From: an uncultured Maribacter sp.
GTDB taxonomy: Bacteria; Bacteroidota; Bacteroidia; Flavobacteriales; Flavobacteriaceae
DNA length: 64,000 nucleotides
Assembly: GCF_947496775.1 (NCBI RefSeq)
Contig: NZ_CANMDU010000012.1
Span: 43,203 to 107,202 of the forward strand
Direction of reading: 5' to 3'
In this document: piece by piece, positions 20,146 to 26,628 of the stretch
How the letters are laid out: each line of letters starts with the position of its first letter
How positions within the stretch are numbered: position 1 is the first letter of the stretch
Translations under genes and position numbers: made by a program
Notes under the pieces: model-generated
What the model was told of the DNA's origin: nothing
Seen by the model: only the letters and a program-made list of their open reading frames with translations
Databases searched by the model: none

Positions 20146-20268
20146 TTATTTTCTATACTTATTATTAGCTTTAACTTTTATTGGTCGTAAAGAATCTTGG
20201 TGTTTCTTAAAAACAAAAACTAAAGTTCCAATTACAACTGCAGGGATTACAACAACTAATACTATCAT
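20146..20268 (-). CDS. Small single-span membrane protein
   Basis: A 40-aa ORF starting at ATG (20268) behind an AAGAAG-like ribosome site, with a hydrophobic segment MIVLVVVIPAVVIGTLVFVF and then a basic tail (KKHQDSLRPIKVKANNKYRK). Many Bacteroidetes carry such short one-helix proteins. It is convergent with the kinase, whose stop is 12 bases away. The function is unknown. Confidence 0.5.
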   Translation of the reverse strand: MIVLVVVIPAVVIGTLVFVFKKHQDSLRPIKVKANNKYRK

Positions 20269-20350
20269 ATCTTCTTTTTTAAAATTAGTACACCATTTAA
20301 GGTGTAGTAACAAGTTCAATTATTATGCCAAGTAATAGACTAAAGCAAGT

Positions 20351-20461
20351 TTATTCACTATTTTGTTTAGCTATCCAGAATTTTACTTTTTTAACTATTG
20401 TTAATATTGCTAGTGCCAATACCCAAAATAATATCCATTTAAAAAACGAGCCTTTAATCAT
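20351..20461 (-). CDS. Very small membrane protein
   Basis: A 36-aa ORF: a short basic start, a hydrophobic segment WILFWVLALAILTIV, then KKVKFWIAKQNSE. The composition is like the neighbouring 40-aa ORF, but there is no further support from sequence alone. Confidence 0.4.
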   Translation of the reverse strand: MIKGSFFKWILFWVLALAILTIVKKVKFWIAKQNSE

Positions 20462-20473
20462 TTGCTAAAATAT

Positions 20474-20536
20474 TTACGCAAGTGGTATGGCCCCTAAAAA
20501 TAAAATAATCAATAAAATTAAAATTACTTTTATCAC
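20474..20536 (-). CDS. Possible 20-aa hydrophobic peptide (GTG start)
   Basis: A GTG-started ORF of 20 residues, nearly all hydrophobic (VILILLIILFLGAIPLA after the first three). It resembles the beginning of DUF3309-like short membrane proteins but stops where that family would continue. It may be a truncated remnant. Confidence 0.2.
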   Translation of the reverse strand: MIKVILILLIILFLGAIPLA

Positions 20537-20661
20537 TTGATGTTACTTATCTAAATGTATGAACTACAACTAACATATCCTTAGTAAATCGCTGAATTAC
20601 AGATATTTTAGCTTACCGTAATACTTCTCTATTAAATCATATAGATTAAACACCTATACTT

Positions 20662-20913
20662 TTAAGCTTGGTTATGTCTATTTCGTTTTGTAGCAAAAGA
20701 TAGTTCTTTCATTATCCTAGAATTTTTAGACATATATAAGCGAGTTACAGCATTTTTCTTTATTTCTTTTATATTCTTAAAAGAGATTAAAGTTGTTTGT
20801 TCCAAAACTATTCCTTTAGTAATTGTACTTACTTTTTGTACTTCTGGAAGATTCTTAGCAAAAGAAGCTACACTAATAAAAATGATAAATAATAAGGTAA
20901 TAATTGATTTCAT
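20662..20913 (-). CDS. Small basic secreted protein, diverged member of the repeat family
   Basis: An 83-aa protein with a clear signal peptide (MKSIITLLFIIFISVASFAK). The basic C-terminus TRLYMSKNSRIMKELSFATK aligns with ARLYKRTNSKVKKALKFTTK of the three 73-aa copies at 22778, 24587 and 26407. The shared pattern is RLY-x(2,3)-NS-[RK]-x-x-K-x-L-x-F-x-TKRN. The middle is variable and about ten residues longer. Its leader carries the same ordered blocks as the other copies, but the DNA is otherwise unlike them, so this is an old paralogue. The ATG at 20913 is chosen over a GTG one codon upstream. Likely periplasmic or secreted; function unknown. Confidence 0.65.
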   Translation of the reverse strand: MKSIITLLFIIFISVASFAKNLPEVQKVSTITKGIVLEQTTLISFKNIKEIKKNAVTRLYMSKNSRIMKELSFATKRNRHNQA

Positions 20914-20969
20914 CACGTAAAATTTGTTACCCCAAAATTATGGCGAACTAAAATCCGTTAAAAGATAAT

Positions 20970-21069
20970 ACGCTGAACAACAACAATATTCGGCTACGGT
21001 CGCTCCACTAGGGTGAAGCAACAAAAATGCTCGTTGAATGGAAATAAACCTGCGGTAAACTAATCGGAT
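20970..21069 (-). promoter_or_regulatory. Diverged copy of the conserved leader element
   Basis: Read on the minus strand toward the 20913 start, the ordered blocks TCCGATTA, CGAGCATTTTT, CCTAG, CCGAA and TTCAGCGT occur as in the three repeat copies. Spacing between the last four is nearly the same: 10, 14 and 11 bases here against 10, 13 and 12 in the copy at 23000-23184. The CCTA is the loop of a seven-pair hairpin, GCTTCAC / GTGGAGC. Between blocks the sequence is not conserved, which fits a functional regulatory or RNA element. Confidence 0.55.
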
Positions 21070-21161
21070 ATTAACGTATTTAATCCTAAATAATAAAGAT
21101 TTTTAAACAAACTAAAAGGGATATACGATATCTTTAAACTTATTATTTTGCTTCGACATTT

Positions 21162-21785
21162 ATGATAACTTATAAACTACAATTAAAAAATTACTTAAAT
21201 AGATTTGTTCTTTTTACGGATTCTGAAATAGACCTAATTTATAAAAATCTAACTGTGAGGGTTTATAAAAAGAAGGGGTTTTTACTAGAACAAAACTCCG
21301 TTTGTGATACCAATTTCTTTATATGTGAGGGGCTCGTACGTTCGTTCACCACAGATAATATGGGAGAAGAAAAAACAAGCCAATTTGCTATAGAAAATTG
21401 GTGGGTTACTAGTATGGAAAGTTTTATAAAAGAAAGAGCTTCTTTTAACGCCCTACAAGCTATAGAAAAAACTACAGTACTTTGCCTTAGTAAAAATAAA
21501 CTAAACCACCTATACCAAAAAATACCTAAACTTGAACGCTGTTTTAGAATAATCACAGAAAATATGCTTATCGCAATTCTTAGGAAAGATGAAATTTTCA
21601 TGAAACTTAGTAGTAAAGAACGGTATTTAGGGTTTATAGGTAGTAATCCTACTTTTATGCAAAGAGTCCCTCAATATATGGTAGCCTCTTATTTAGATAT
21701 TACCCCGGAATACCTAAGCGAACTAAAAAAACATTACATAAATAATTATTTCTTAAGAAATCCTAAGAAGATGTCCCTTTCCTAA
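21162..21785 (+). CDS. Crp/Fnr-family transcriptional regulator
   Basis: A 207-aa protein with an N-terminal cyclic-nucleotide-binding-like beta roll (KKKGFLLEQNSVCDTNFFICEGLVRSF) and a C-terminal region ending in VASYLDITPEYLSELKK, the helix-turn-helix position in Bacteroidetes Crp/Fnr proteins. No cysteine cluster for an iron-sulfur centre is visible, and the effector is unknown. It begins a probable operon with the AhpD-like and DoxX genes (37- and 65-bp gaps), which suggests it regulates redox or quinone-linked functions. It is divergent from the small secreted protein gene at 20662 and may act on both. Confidence 0.85.
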   Translation: MITYKLQLKNYLNRFVLFTDSEIDLIYKNLTVRVYKKKGFLLEQNSVCDTNFFICEGLVRSFTTDNMGEEKTSQFAIENWWVTSMESFIKERASFNALQAIEKTTVLCLSKNKLNHLYQKIPKLERCFRIITENMLIAILRKDEIFMKLSSKERYLGFIGSNPTFMQRVPQYMVASYLDITPEYLSELKKHYINNYFLRNPKKMSLS

Positions 21786-21822
21786 GTCTTAATATTGCTG
21801 TAGTATTTTAAGGCGATAAAAA

Positions 21823-22275
21823 ATGGAAAGAATTACCTACCAAGATATTCCAGAAGGAATGTTTCAACATTTAATTACTATTGAAGAGTTTATAAAAAAA
21901 TCTGGTCTGGAGCAAAACCTCCTGGAATTACTTCGATTAAGAATTTCGCAAATAAACGGATGCGCTTATTGCGTAGATATGCATTATAAAGAGTTAAAAC
22001 ATACTAATGAAAATGAGTTAAGACTATCTTCCCTAGCAGTATGGAAAGAGACCCCATATTTTACAGATAAAGAAAGAGCTGCACTAAATTTTGCGGAAGA
22101 ATTAACCGCTTTAAGTAATGCACCGATACAAAACAATATATATAATACTATAGAAACTTTTTTTTCTAAAAAAGAAATTTCCTTTCTATCCCTAGCCGTA
22201 ACACAAATAAATACATGGAATAGACTTATGAAAACATTTTTATTTACCCCTGGTAAATATAAAGTTACTTCCTAA
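21823..22275 (+). CDS. Carboxymuconolactone decarboxylase (AhpD-like) family protein
   Basis: A 150-aa AhpD-like protein. The redox CxxC with its partner histidine is in NGCAYCVDMHYKEL, the family's catalytic signature. LLELLRLRISQIN just before it and ALNFAEELTALSNA after it are also standard. Such proteins act as alkylhydroperoxidase-like thiol reductants, and the real substrate is usually unknown. It lies between a Crp/Fnr regulator and a DoxX protein on the same strand, a common stress-response grouping. Confidence 0.88.
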   Translation: MERITYQDIPEGMFQHLITIEEFIKKSGLEQNLLELLRLRISQINGCAYCVDMHYKELKHTNENELRLSSLAVWKETPYFTDKERAALNFAEELTALSNAPIQNNIYNTIETFFSKKEISFLSLAVTQINTWNRLMKTFLFTPGKYKVTS

Positions 22276-22340
22276 CTACTTTTAAACAAGCTTAAGTAAT
22301 ATCTTTAATAGATGTAAAATATTTTAAAATTTAGAAAACT

Positions 22341-22781
22341 ATGAATAAGAATACAGTAAAAGTTTTTTTAAGAATTGGCTTAAGCCTTAGTTTTTTATCT
22401 GCTATAGCAGACAGAATAGGTCTTTGGCCAAAGAATATTTCTGCATGGGGAAATTGGGCAAATTTTATTGATTATACACAAACCCTTAACCCTTATTTAC
22501 CAGAATTTGTAATATCCCCTCTTGGTTACTTGGTAACTATACTAGAAACTTTTTTAGGAATTTTTCTTTTAATAGGCTACAAAACAGAGCTTACAGCCAA
22601 AATTAGTGGGTACTTGCTCTTGCTATTTGCACTAGCAATGACATTTACTGGTGGTATAAAAGGAGCGTTAGACTATTCTGTTTTAACAGCTTCAGCTGCG
22701 GCTTTTTCTTTATCCCTATTTCCTATTAAGTATTTTGAATTAGATTTATTATTAAAGAAAACTACTTCAAATAAAGACTAA
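22341..22781 (+). CDS. DoxX-family membrane protein
   Basis: A 146-aa protein with four membrane helices, starting RIGLSLSFLSAIADRIGLW and ending SLSLFPIKYFELD, typical of the DoxX/DoxD family of small quinone-linked membrane proteins. It is probably the third gene of the Crp-AhpD-DoxX operon. Its TAA stop overlaps the stop of the convergent small secreted protein gene, so the repeat cassette abuts this gene without a spacer. Confidence 0.8.
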   Translation: MNKNTVKVFLRIGLSLSFLSAIADRIGLWPKNISAWGNWANFIDYTQTLNPYLPEFVISPLGYLVTILETFLGIFLLIGYKTELTAKISGYLLLLFALAMTFTGGIKGALDYSVLTASAAAFSLSLFPIKYFELDLLLKKTTSNKD

Positions 22782-22999
22782 GCTAATTTAGCTTTGTTTC
22801 TTTTTGTTGTGAACTTTAAAGCTTTCTTTACTTTAGAATTTGTACGCTTATATAAACGAGCAACCTCTGTATTCTTAACTGTAGTTTCAGTTACTATCGT
22901 TTTTTCTATGGTAACAACTTTACCTTCTTTTGTGTTGTTTTGAGCTTGAGCAGCTACTCCGATAAAAAGAACAAAGATTAAAGTTAAGATAGTTTTCAT
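22778..22999 (-). CDS. Small basic secreted protein, repeat copy A
   Basis: A 73-aa protein with signal peptide MKTILTLIFVLFIGVAAQAQ and a mature part of about 53 residues. The last 26 residues (from RLYKRTNSKVKKALK onward) hold eleven basic and no acidic residues. It differs from copies B and C by one residue (KEGK instead of KEVK). A longer frame reading upstream through the leader exists, but copy B has a stop in it, so the ATG at 22999 is the start. Likely periplasmic or secreted. A membrane-active, nucleic-acid-binding or stress role is possible, but no function is established. Confidence 0.7.
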   Translation of the reverse strand: MKTILTLIFVLFIGVAAQAQNNTKEGKVVTIEKTIVTETTVKNTEVARLYKRTNSKVKKALKFTTKRNKAKLA

Positions 23000-23184
23000 G
23001 ACTTGCGTTTTATATATAATTAAAACGCCTAAAGCCGTATGCAGCTGGGTCACAAAACGCTGAAAACCCCTTATTTTTCGGTAATCGACACAATCTAGGA
23101 TAAAGTGTAAAAAATGCTCGATAAACGTACACACAACTAAAAACCTCTTACCGAAAGAAAGTGTTTTTAATCGGAAAATAAGAT
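22779..23184. repeat. Dispersed repeat copy A (gene plus leader, 406 bp)
   Basis: By hand alignment it shows 14 differences in 406 positions against copy B (24588-24993). One edge is the stop codon of the small gene; the other is ...GGAAAATAAGAT, after which the sequences diverge completely (imelysin remnant here, Crp promoter in B). The two ends are not inverted repeats and no target duplication is seen, so it is not a standard IS or MITE. Confidence 0.8.
23000..23184 (-). promoter_or_regulatory. Conserved leader element upstream of small secreted protein copy A
   Basis: In the sense direction it holds TCCGATTA, then TTTCGGTAA paired at a distance with TTACCGAAA (nine-base inverted repeat), CGAGCATTTTT, a hairpin capped by CTA, TTCAGCGT, and finally a palindrome with arms GCGTTTTA and TAAAACGC (8-base loop) ending five bases before the ATG. 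The same parts are in copies B and C, and part of the set precedes the diverged gene at 20662. It could be a structured 5' UTR, a multi-site operator, or both. Confidence 0.55.
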
Positions 23185-24089
23185 TAGTACAACTTATGGA
23201 GGATTTTAAAAGAGAAACAACAGCAACCAATTTTGATAAAATAAAATAACAATGGTTAGCATCATCTATAGCATTTGCCAAAACTAATGCCTATAATTTA
23301 GTACCTGTTAAAGAAGGTTTTTACCATACTAACATATACAATTACCCTATTAATACAGCATTAATAGAAAACAACATTGCAGAAAATGTTATTTACGATA
23401 CTGACTATTTATATACAAAGAGCACTGTTACTAAAGGCTTAGGAGCTTTAGAATATTTAATTTACAACAATCAAGATTCTATCAAAGCTCTTGTGTTGTT
23501 ACAGGAAGATGAGTACAGACTAGATTATATGCTAGGCGCAACTAAAGAAATTCTAAGACAAGTAAATTTGTTAATTGCTTTTTGGGAAGAAAATTATAAG
23601 GAAAATTTTATAAACTCCAAAGATTTATCTTGTACCGAAAATGCACGTTGTTTGGCTTTTAATCAAATAATTAATCTACTAGATGTTATACGGGTTACTA
23701 AAATTGGTAAACCCACTGGTTTAGAAAGTTCGGAAAATACCAACATAAATCTACTGCAAGCCTTTAGAAGTAAAAAAACACTGCACATAATTAAGAGTAG
23801 TATTGAAGAAATAGAGTATACCTATACTAAAAGTTCCATTAATTTTTCTGAAATTGTAGACGATATTTCTGGCTCTAACCAAATTTCTAATGAAATTGCC
23901 AATTCTTTTAAAGAAATTTATAGTACTATAGATGGTTTGAACATTGGTTTATATGATGCAATTTCTAATAATGATAAAAAAGTAGAGTCGTTATACATTT
24001 CATTATCCAAGTTAATCCGATTCTTTTCTGTAGATGTGGCAAGTATGCTATCCGTATCTGTTTTACCAACGGATAATGATGGAGATTAA
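23185..24089 (+). pseudogene. Imelysin-family lipoprotein, truncated and with an internal stop
   Basis: The frame from 23185 reads LMEDFKRETTATNFDKIK, then TAA at 23247-23249, then QWLASSIAFAKTNAYNLVPV and on through YNYPINTALIENNI, TVTKGLGALEYLIYN (the imelysin core motif) and a helical C-terminus to 24089. All of this is one imelysin/IrpA-like protein. The signal peptide and lipobox are missing; the homology starts exactly where repeat copy A ends. A 198-aa remainder can still start at 23493 but lacks the N-terminal helices. I read it as a dead gene cut at its 5' end by the repeat and then hit by a nonsense mutation. Confidence 0.72.
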
Positions 24090-24104
24090 AATTATTTTAG
24101 ATTT

Positions 24105-24590
24105 ATGAAACCGCGAATTGAAATTATTAAAAACAAAAAGCTCTTAGGCAAACAATTAAAAATGTCTTTAGCAGAAAATAAAACTCTAGACCTTTGGCAA
24201 AGTTTCATGCAACAGAAAAAGGAAATAAACAATTTGGTAGATTCTAACCTGTACTCTATTCAAGTTTACGATACCTCATTAAACTTTAAAGATTTTTCCC
24301 CTCAAGTAGTTTTCACCAAATGGGCTGCAGTCGAAGTAAAGGATTATGATGCCGTACCGCAAGCCATGGAACCATTTACTTTACCCGGCGGCACCTATGC
24401 CGTTTTTATACATAAAGGGTTGGCAAGTAATTTTCATAAAACCATGAACTACATATATGGAATTTGGTTACCGCAATCTGATTATATTTTAGAGCAACGC
24501 CCGCATTTTGAAAAGCTTGGCGAAAAATATAAAAATAATTCCGAAGATTCTGAAGAAGAAGTGTGGATTCCTATTAAGGCTAAGATTTAA
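24105..24590 (+). CDS. GyrI-like small-molecule-binding domain protein
   Basis: A 161-aa protein of the GyrI-like/AraC effector-binding fold: MKPRIEIIKNKKLLGKQLKMS at the start, FTKWAAVEV and LPGGTYAVFIHKG in the middle, and YGIWLPQSDYILEQRPHFEKL near the end. The ligand is unknown. There is no DNA-binding domain, so it is a stand-alone ligand-binding or hydrolase-like version. Its stop overlaps the stop of convergent repeat copy B. Confidence 0.85.
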   Translation: MKPRIEIIKNKKLLGKQLKMSLAENKTLDLWQSFMQQKKEINNLVDSNLYSIQVYDTSLNFKDFSPQVVFTKWAAVEVKDYDAVPQAMEPFTLPGGTYAVFIHKGLASNFHKTMNYIYGIWLPQSDYILEQRPHFEKLGEKYKNNSEDSEEEVWIPIKAKI

Positions 24591-24808
24591 GCTAATTTAG
24601 CTTTATTTCTTTTTGTTGTAAATTTTAAAGCTTTCTTTACTTTAGAATTTGTACGCTTATATAAACGAGCAACCTCTGTATTCTTAACTGTAGTTTCTGT
24701 TACTATCGTTTTTTCTATGGTAACAACTTTAACTTCTTTTGTGTTGTTTTGAGCTTGAGCAGCTACTCCGATAAAAAGAACAAAGATTAAAGTTAAGATA
24801 GTTTTCAT
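24587..24808 (-). CDS. Small basic secreted protein, repeat copy B
   Basis: 73 aa, signal peptide plus basic C-terminus as in copy A. The protein is identical to copy C although the two genes differ at about six bases, all synonymous, which points to selection on the protein. The ATG at 24808 is chosen over an upstream TTG that would remove the signal peptide from the N-terminus. The stop overlaps the GyrI-like gene's stop. Confidence 0.7.
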   Translation of the reverse strand: MKTILTLIFVLFIGVAAQAQNNTKEVKVVTIEKTIVTETTVKNTEVARLYKRTNSKVKKALKFTTKRNKAKLA

Positions 24809-24993
24809 TACTTGCGTTTTATATATAATTAAAACGCCCAAAGCCGTATGCAGCTAGGTCATAAAACGCTGAAAACTCCTTATTTTTCGGTAATTGACAC
24901 AATCTAGGATAAAGTGTGAAAAATGCTCGACAAACGTACGCACAACTAAAAACCTCTTACCGAAAGAAAGTGTTTTTAATCGGAAAATAAGAT
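24588..24993. repeat. Dispersed repeat copy B (gene plus leader, 406 bp)
   Basis: The same extent and length as copy A. The right edge, ...GGAAAATAAGAT, is followed directly by TACTTTTG (24998-25005), a likely -7 box of the Crp/Fnr gene at 25037. The leader palindromes and ordered blocks are all kept. Confidence 0.8.
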
Positions 24994-25036
24994 GCTTTAC
25001 TTTTGTTAAAAACGATAAGATTACTACCTTAAAACA

Positions 25037-25606
25037 ATGAAAGACAAGATTAGCCCAATAATTCACTCCGTAACTCCCTTATCTATTTCATCTTTAGATA
25101 AAATAAATAAACTAGTTACATATAGTTTTCTAAAAAAAGGAGAACCAATAACTAATGTTGGTCAAAATAATAATCTAGAGTACTTTTTAATTAAAGGCAT
25201 TTGCAAGAGTTTCCTTTATACACCAGAAGGAGAAGATATAACAATTTCCTTCTTTATGTCTGGCTCTATCCTATCACCAAACACAACAAGAAGTTTAGAA
25301 GGAAAGTCTATATTAAATATAAGTACATTAACAGATGTGGAAATTGCAACAATTGATGCCGACAAGTTAGAAAGATTAATGATTGAAGATCTAGAAATTA
25401 GACATTTTGCAAATACCGTATTAAGGAAAGAACTAATGACAAAAGTTCAAAAAGAAATAGGATTAGCCTCTCTTAAAGCTAAAGACCGATTAGAACGTCT
25501 TAGAAAACATTTTCCAAATATTGAGAATCTTGTACCTCATACAGATATTGCTTCTTATTTAGGCATAACAACTATTTCTTTAAGCAGATTAAGAACGCAA
25601 TCGTAA
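25037..25606 (+). CDS. Crp/Fnr-family transcriptional regulator (second)
   Basis: 189 aa with a cyclic-nucleotide-binding-like beta roll (KKGEPITNVGQNNNLEYFLIKGICKSF) and a C-terminal recognition segment DIASYLGITTISLSRLRTQ. It is clearly different in sequence from the regulator at 21162. Both lie beside small secreted protein genes. Its promoter -7 box TACTTTTG begins five bases after the repeat edge, so part of its upstream region is repeat DNA. The effector is unknown. Confidence 0.85.
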   Translation: MKDKISPIIHSVTPLSISSLDKINKLVTYSFLKKGEPITNVGQNNNLEYFLIKGICKSFLYTPEGEDITISFFMSGSILSPNTTRSLEGKSILNISTLTDVEIATIDADKLERLMIEDLEIRHFANTVLRKELMTKVQKEIGLASLKAKDRLERLRKHFPNIENLVPHTDIASYLGITTISLSRLRTQS

Positions 25607-25675
25607 CTCTTATCATTTGTTAATGCACACAATTAATTTATAGACCACTTTTGTTTTAAAAATAAAACAAACTGT

Positions 25676-26269
25676 ATGTCATTTTTAAACTCCATTCTTT
25701 TAAAAACATCGTCCGTTAAAAAAATAAGTATCACATTTGTCGCAAGTCATTGTATCCTGTTACTAATGATGGTATATACTTTTCCAGTAATTAATAGTCA
25801 AATTGGTACTAAAGCATTTGACCTTCAAAATTTAGGTTATTCTTTATCTACAGCAGAATTAATAATAAGTAACCTTAATAATGAAACCACCAATCTTTAC
25901 CTATTTCCACAATTAACCCTCTTAGATGTATTTTATCCTTTTCTTTTAGCTTTATTTTTAAGCAGCTTTTTATTTCGTCTTATTAAAATTACAAATAGTA
26001 GAACTAGAATAAAAGTTCTTCTTTTGCTTCTTCCTTTTTTAGCAATGGCATTTGATTATTCTGAAAACATATGCATTATCTTAATGATTACAAAGTATGT
26101 GGAAATATCTAAATCTTTTGTTTTACTATCTAGCACACTTACCATCTTAAAAAGCTTACTAACTACTTTTTCATGGATAGCTATTTTAATATATGCTATG
26201 ATGTGGATTAGAATAAAAATCTTGAATAGAAAAGCTAAAACACCTATGGGTAAAACGCAATCTACTTAA
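25676..26269 (+). CDS. Four-helix integral membrane protein of unknown function
   Basis: 197 aa with four membrane segments (ITFVASHCILLLMMVYTF; VFYPFLLALFLSSFLF; VLLLLLPFLAMAFDYSENICIIL; TFSWIAILIYAMMWI). The FDYSEN motif in the third segment and the GYSLSTAELIISNL loop recur in a family of hypothetical Bacteroidetes membrane proteins that I recognise only as conserved. It lies 69 bp after the Crp/Fnr gene and may be co-transcribed. No function is assigned. Confidence 0.65.
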   Translation: MSFLNSILLKTSSVKKISITFVASHCILLLMMVYTFPVINSQIGTKAFDLQNLGYSLSTAELIISNLNNETTNLYLFPQLTLLDVFYPFLLALFLSSFLFRLIKITNSRTRIKVLLLLLPFLAMAFDYSENICIILMITKYVEISKSFVLLSSTLTILKSLLTTFSWIAILIYAMMWIRIKILNRKAKTPMGKTQST

Positions 26270-26354
26270 ACAAGGGTTATATATTATCCAAATTACTAAT
26301 AGGGAGTAAATAATCTAGAGACAATCCCACTAGGCATTAGAAGAAAAATTAGCA

Positions 26355-26399
26355 TTGATTTAGACGCAAGCGTCGGAGCATTTAAATCTCGATTATCGA
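26355..26399. other. Compact nested palindromes, possible structured RNA or binding site
   Basis: GATTTA ... TAAATC encloses GACGC-AA-GCGTC (26362-26373), followed at once by CTCGAT-T-ATCGAG (26387-26399). There is no T-run after it, so it is not a standard terminator. It sits between the membrane protein gene and repeat copy C. Confidence 0.3.
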
Positions 26400-26406
26400 G
26401 TAACGA

Positions 26407-26628
26407 TTAAGCCAATTTAGCTTTGTTTCTTTTTGTTGTAAATTTTAAAGCTTTCTTTACTTTAGAATTTGTACGCTTATATAAACGAGCAACCTCTGTA
26501 TTCTTAACTGTAGTTTCCGTTACTATTGTTTTTTCTATAGTAACAACTTTAACTTCTTTAGTGTTGTTTTGAGCTTGAGCAGCTACTCCGATAAAAAGAA
26601 CAAAGATTAAAGTTAAGATAGTTTTCAT
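26407..26628 (-). CDS. Small basic secreted protein, repeat copy C
   Basis: 73 aa, identical in sequence to the copy B protein, from the ATG at 26628 to the TAA at 26407. All base differences from copy B inside the gene (about six) are silent. Upstream, the first ~75 bases match copies A and B closely, then the leader becomes much more divergent while keeping the block order. Confidence 0.7.
   Translation of the reverse strand: MKTILTLIFVLFIGVAAQAQNNTKEVKVVTIEKTIVTETTVKNTEVARLYKRTNSKVKKALKFTTKRNKAKLA

Noticed and set aside
22778..23281. A 167-codon frame reading through the whole leader into the small secreted protein of copy A
   Set aside because: Copy B carries an in-frame stop in the same region (TAG in the CTAGGTC stretch), and the signal peptide would be buried internally. 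The leader is more likely non-coding.
23493..24089. A normal 198-aa gene starting at 23493
   Set aside because: Imelysin homology continues upstream in the same frame through a stop to the repeat edge, so this is the 3' part of a broken gene.
24854..25066. A 70-codon frame on the minus strand across the copy B leader
   Set aside because: It starts inside the Crp/Fnr coding region and ends in the leader. Its similarity to the copy A frame only reflects the DNA repeat.
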